This document shows positions 42,478 through 46,277 of a stretch of 46,277 nt of DNA, piece after piece (the first letter of the stretch is position 1; each line of letters starts with the position of its first letter). The stretch is from Akkermansia muciniphila (GTDB lineage Bacteria; Verrucomicrobiota; Verrucomicrobiia; Verrucomicrobiales; Akkermansiaceae), in contig CAMAQB010000014.1 in NCBI GenBank assembly GCA_945860285.1, positions 1 to 46,277 on the forward strand. Direction: 5' to 3'. The notes under the pieces are model-generated. The model had not been told where the DNA came from and did no database searches. It saw nothing but the letters and a program-made list of their open reading frames with translations. A program made the translations under genes and the position numbers.

Positions 42478-43617
42478 ATGAGAGCCATACTAGCACTTGA
42501 AGACGGTCGCACCTTTGAAGGGGAATCCTTCGGCGCCGCCGGAACCACGACAGGGGAGATTTGTTTCAACACCTCGATGACCGGCTATCAGGAGGTGATC
42601 ACCGACCCATCCTATCGCGGACAAATTGTTGCCATGACTTATCCAGAAATTGGCAACTATGGTGTGAATGATCTCGACGGCGAATCGGCGCAACCGCACA
42701 TCCGCGGATTTGTGATCGGTGAACTTTGTGCGGCACCTTCGAACTGGCGCGCCACCATGTTACTGGCGGATTATTTCAGCAATCATGGCGTGCTCGGCAT
42801 CGAGGACATCGACACCCGTGCGCTCACCAAACACCTGCGCTCGCGTGGTGCGATGCGCTCCTGTCTTTCAACCGAACTCGGTTCGGCCGAGGCGGTTGAA
42901 GTCGCACGGCAGTCACCATCGATGGAAGGCATGGATTATGTGAAGGAAGTTTCAACCCCGGATTCCTATCTGTGGTCCGCCGAGTCGCGCGAGTGGACGA
43001 TCCCGAATGTCTGCTCCGGCCAGCAGGGACATTATCTGCCGTTGTGCGATGTCCGCCATCGAATCGTGGCATTCGATTTCGGCATCAAGTACAACATCCT
43101 CCGTCGCTTGCGGCAGGCGGGGTTTGAAGTCGAACTCCTGAACGCCCGCACCAGTGCGAGCGAGGTGCTGCGGAGGAGTCCCGATGGCATTTTCCTTTCA
43201 AACGGCCCCGGAGATCCGGCGGCACTGGGATACATCCATGAGGAAATGCGCCAGTTGATCGGCAAGAAACCGATCTTCGGCATCTGCCTCGGCAATCAGA
43301 TCCTCGGACATGCCTTCGGCGGAAAAACCTTCAAACTGAAGTTCGGTCATCGCGGCGGCAATCAACCGGTCAAGGACCTGCGCAGCGGAAAAATTTCCAT
43401 CACCTCGCAAAACCATGGCTTCGCGGTGGATCCGGAATCCCTGCCCGCGAATGTCGAGGTCACGCATGTCAACCTGAACGACGGCACGGTCGAGGGCATC
43501 CGCCACAAGGAACATCCGGTGTTCAGCGTGCAATACCACCCGGAGGCATCACCCGGACCCAACGATGCCGCGTACTTTTTCCGCGAATTCGCGGAGATGA
43601 TCGATTCCGTGAAATAA
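42478..43617 (+). CDS. carA: Carbamoyl-phosphate synthase small subunit
   Basis: CarA supplies ammonia from glutamine for carbamoyl phosphate synthesis in the arginine and pyrimidine pathways. The 379-residue product starts [20 protein letters not shown], continues [17 protein letters not shown] and ends in a class I amidotransferase with the nucleophile Cys in [15 protein letters not shown] and the His-Glu pair in [11 protein letters not shown] start upstream of 42478 would be a TTG and is not used. carB is not in the window; purA follows 21 bases later. Confidence 0.95.
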   Translation: MRAILALEDGRTFEGESFGAAGTTTGEICFNTSMTGYQEVITDPSYRGQIVAMTYPEIGNYGVNDLDGESAQPHIRGFVIGELCAAPSNWRATMLLADYFSNHGVLGIEDIDTRALTKHLRSRGAMRSCLSTELGSAEAVEVARQSPSMEGMDYVKEVSTPDSYLWSAESREWTIPNVCSGQQGHYLPLCDVRHRIVAFDFGIKYNILRRLRQAGFEVELLNARTSASEVLRRSPDGIFLSNGPGDPAALGYIHEEMRQLIGKKPIFGICLGNQILGHAFGGKTFKLKFGHRGGNQPVKDLRSGKISITSQNHGFAVDPESLPANVEVTHVNLNDGTVEGIRHKEHPVFSVQYHPEASPGPNDAAYFFREFAEMIDSVK

Positions 43618-44907
<1,290 letters not shown>

Positions 44908-45525
44908 TCACTCGCCGAAGCGCACCGGCTGGATTTTCTCCTGGGTGAAACGTACGCTCACCATGTAACCCGTGGCCAACTTCGAGGTGCCCAGCAAAGC
45001 AGTGCCCGAGGGTTTCAATTCCCAGACGTGGGTGTTGAGCGTCATGCCATTCTGCAGCGTTGTGGAGTTCGGGTAATCCACTCCTTGCAGCGGTTTGCCG
45101 TGCAGGGTCGACATCAGGTTGATCAACATCGTCCAAGTGGCTTTGAGCGAGGTATCGTAATTCGCGACAGGTTGGGCTTCGGTATCGAGCGACAGCTCCT
45201 TCAGCCGGTCCTGGCCGTCCCATGTGAAGGAGAGCAGGCATTGCAAGCCGCCGATTTTTTGTTTGGTGCGGAAGGAGCCATTCAGACCGACTCGTGCGAG
45301 GTACAATTCATTAATCGTCATTTCCAGCAGTTTGCTGGCTTTGAGTTTTTTTTCCACCGTGTCCCGACTGTCACCGAGTTTGATCGTGTCGAAGACCGCC
45401 TCGTCGTCGACGAGCGCTGCATTGTCAGTGGAAGTCGCCGCCGCAGGATTCTTTGTTTCCTGTGCGCAGACCGGAACCGCGGTCAGACACAAGACAAAAA
45501 CAATAGGCAGATGGGAATGTCGCAT
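44908..45525 (-). CDS. Exported unknown protein (205 aa)
   Basis: A signal peptide (MRHSHLPIVFVLCLTAVPVCAQ) starts at 45525. The mature protein has a segment VDDEAVFDTIKLGDSRDTV that resembles bacterial proteins with a beta-lactamase-inhibitor-like or SmpA-like fold, in which a conserved G-D/M-S motif follows FD-x-I-x-L. The remainder, including MLINLMSTLHGKPL, looks like a small globular domain. No known function. The frame upstream of 45525 has no signal and overlaps the terminator hairpin, so it is not used. Confidence 0.72.
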   Translation of the reverse strand: MRHSHLPIVFVLCLTAVPVCAQETKNPAAATSTDNAALVDDEAVFDTIKLGDSRDTVEKKLKASKLLEMTINELYLARVGLNGSFRTKQKIGGLQCLLSFTWDGQDRLKELSLDTEAQPVANYDTSLKATWTMLINLMSTLHGKPLQGVDYPNSTTLQNGMTLNTHVWELKPSGTALLGTSKLATGYMVSVRFTQEKIQPVRFGE

Positions 45526-45591
45526 TCGAAAAGGAGTAACGCAGGATACGGGGAATTGTTGCGCTTGTTTTCCGTGAATCAAACGAGGCAC

Positions 45592-45624
45592 AAAAAAACC
45601 CGGCCTGCCTGGGCGGACCGGGTT
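45592..45624 (-). terminator. Rho-independent terminator after the TIGR04073-like gene
   Basis: The 7-bp inverted repeat AACCCGG/CCGGGTT (45597-45603 and 45618-45624) read on the minus strand is followed directly by seven T (45592-45598). It lies 19 bases after the stop codon of the minus-strand gene at 45643. Confidence 0.85.
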
Positions 45625-45642
45625 GTGGAAAAATTCCACCCC

Positions 45643-46074
45643 TTACCAGGTTTGCGAGCGGGTGTGGGAGAAATAGGTTTCGAACCCCAGTTCCGGCGGG
45701 AATTCCGACAGTCCCTGCGACGGGCTCATTTCAATGCGACCATCCTGACCACAATTTTCATAGGGCTGCTTGAAGGTGCCGCGGTAGGTCGGGCAGGTGA
45801 AGGTGAACAGCTCGTAGAAACCATAACCAAGACGGCGGAACATCTTGCTCGTGCCATCGACAGCGCCGTAAGAATATCCGGCTTTGCGACCGTAGGTATC
45901 GGTTTTGCGAACGATGTTCTCAGGGATTTCAACGATCCCGTAAAGGATGTTGGAGAGCGCGCGACCCAGCTTGCGGGTGGCGGTGTAATCTGCTCCCGGA
46001 GGTGCTTGAATGTCGGCGGAAACCATGCCGGTGAGGGCGATGATTGTGGAGGCAAGAATAGAAAGTTTTTTCAT
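45643..46074 (-). CDS. TIGR04073-like exosortase-associated small exported protein
   Basis: The 143-residue product starts with a signal peptide (MKKLSILASTIIALTGMVSA). The body LGRALSNILYGIVEIPENI near residues 36-54 resembles the core of the TIGR04073 family, small exported proteins often seen in genomes with exosortase/PEP-CTERM systems and abundant in Verrucomicrobiota. Further on, YSYGAVDGTSKMFRRLGYGFYELFTF fits the same family. No exosortase gene is in the window. The role is unknown. Its own terminator ends the transcript. Confidence 0.75.
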   Translation of the reverse strand: MKKLSILASTIIALTGMVSADIQAPPGADYTATRKLGRALSNILYGIVEIPENIVRKTDTYGRKAGYSYGAVDGTSKMFRRLGYGFYELFTFTCPTYRGTFKQPYENCGQDGRIEMSPSQGLSEFPPELGFETYFSHTRSQTW

Positions 46075-46277
46075 GCTGCGAAGACTCTAGTGAGGGACCT
46101 GTGGTCTTGGCAACTGGAAAATGATAAAAACTGGATTTTTTTCAGGGGCGGATTCAAATTGTTAGCGAATATCTCGGCGAGGAGTCGTTTCGTCTGATTG
46201 GTTGTTTTGTTTCGTTGGTTCTTTCGCGGTGTTGCGGGATGGAACTGAAGGGCGAGCGGAGCGAGTCCTGAAGTGGA
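46075..46277. other. Right edge of the window without a recognised gene
   Basis: The final 200 bases show no convincing coding frame. They should contain the promoter of the TIGR04073-like gene, but no clear box pair was identified. Confidence 0.4.

Overview
The window looks like a chromosomal segment of a member of the Verrucomicrobiota (PVC group) with moderately high GC content. The evidence is the company the genes keep: several formylglycine-type sulfatases, a giant secreted SGNH/propeller/HEAT/discoidin/cupredoxin protein of the planctomycete-verrucomicrobial type, a small TIGR04073-like (exosortase-associated) protein, and very full intergenic repeat content. The genus cannot be named from the sequence alone.

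Layout. 1-223 is the end of a decayed ISL3-type element whose near-identical, complete sister copy lies at 13160-13617. Between them are prfC (RF3), nagA with a HerA-like ATPase, pyrE, a conserved unknown gene, a two-gene sulfatase operon (the first gene is an SGNH-sulfatase fusion) and an HtrA/DegP protease. 13.8-19.9 kb holds a small secreted protein gene, tRNA-Arg(CCG), a glutamate dehydrogenase-type gene, a CHAD protein abutting a Na/Pi cotransporter, a Tat-signal thiol dioxygenase-like gene and two small membrane proteins.

20.1-31.7 kb is the accessory heart of the window. It starts with a visibly AT-richer three-gene operon with overlapping stop/start codons (TIGR04255-like protein, unknown protein, ComEC-like metallo-beta-lactamase), which is the best candidate for an undescribed system. 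A phospholipid operon follows (CDP-alcohol phosphatidyltransferase carrying a -1 frameshift, PlsC-like, CdsA). Next comes a graveyard of truncated genes (AlbA_2/HATPase regulator, HsdM N-terminus), and then an apparently intact restriction-modification locus of LlaJI/BsuMI type (C5-cytosine methyltransferase, McrB-like AAA+ motor, DUF2357 nuclease). It ends in a stretch of REP-like palindromes and a 42-bp tandem repeat (31.7-32.4 kb).

32.4-46.2 kb returns to core functions: gatB, the 1471-residue secreted multidomain protein, a DUF1801 protein, class II fructose-bisphosphatase (glpX), an OmpH/Skp-like chaperone, a DadA-like oxidoreductase, carA, purA, and two small exported proteins, the last with a clear rho-independent terminator.

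How the parts fit: pyrE, carA and purA are nucleotide synthesis genes scattered as single units. NagA and the sulfatases suggest use of sulfated or amino-sugar glycans. CHAD plus Na/Pi points to phosphate/polyphosphate handling. The 20-32 kb block is a defence and mobile-element hot spot inserted among housekeeping genes. All family assignments come from motif recognition by eye; no database search was possible.
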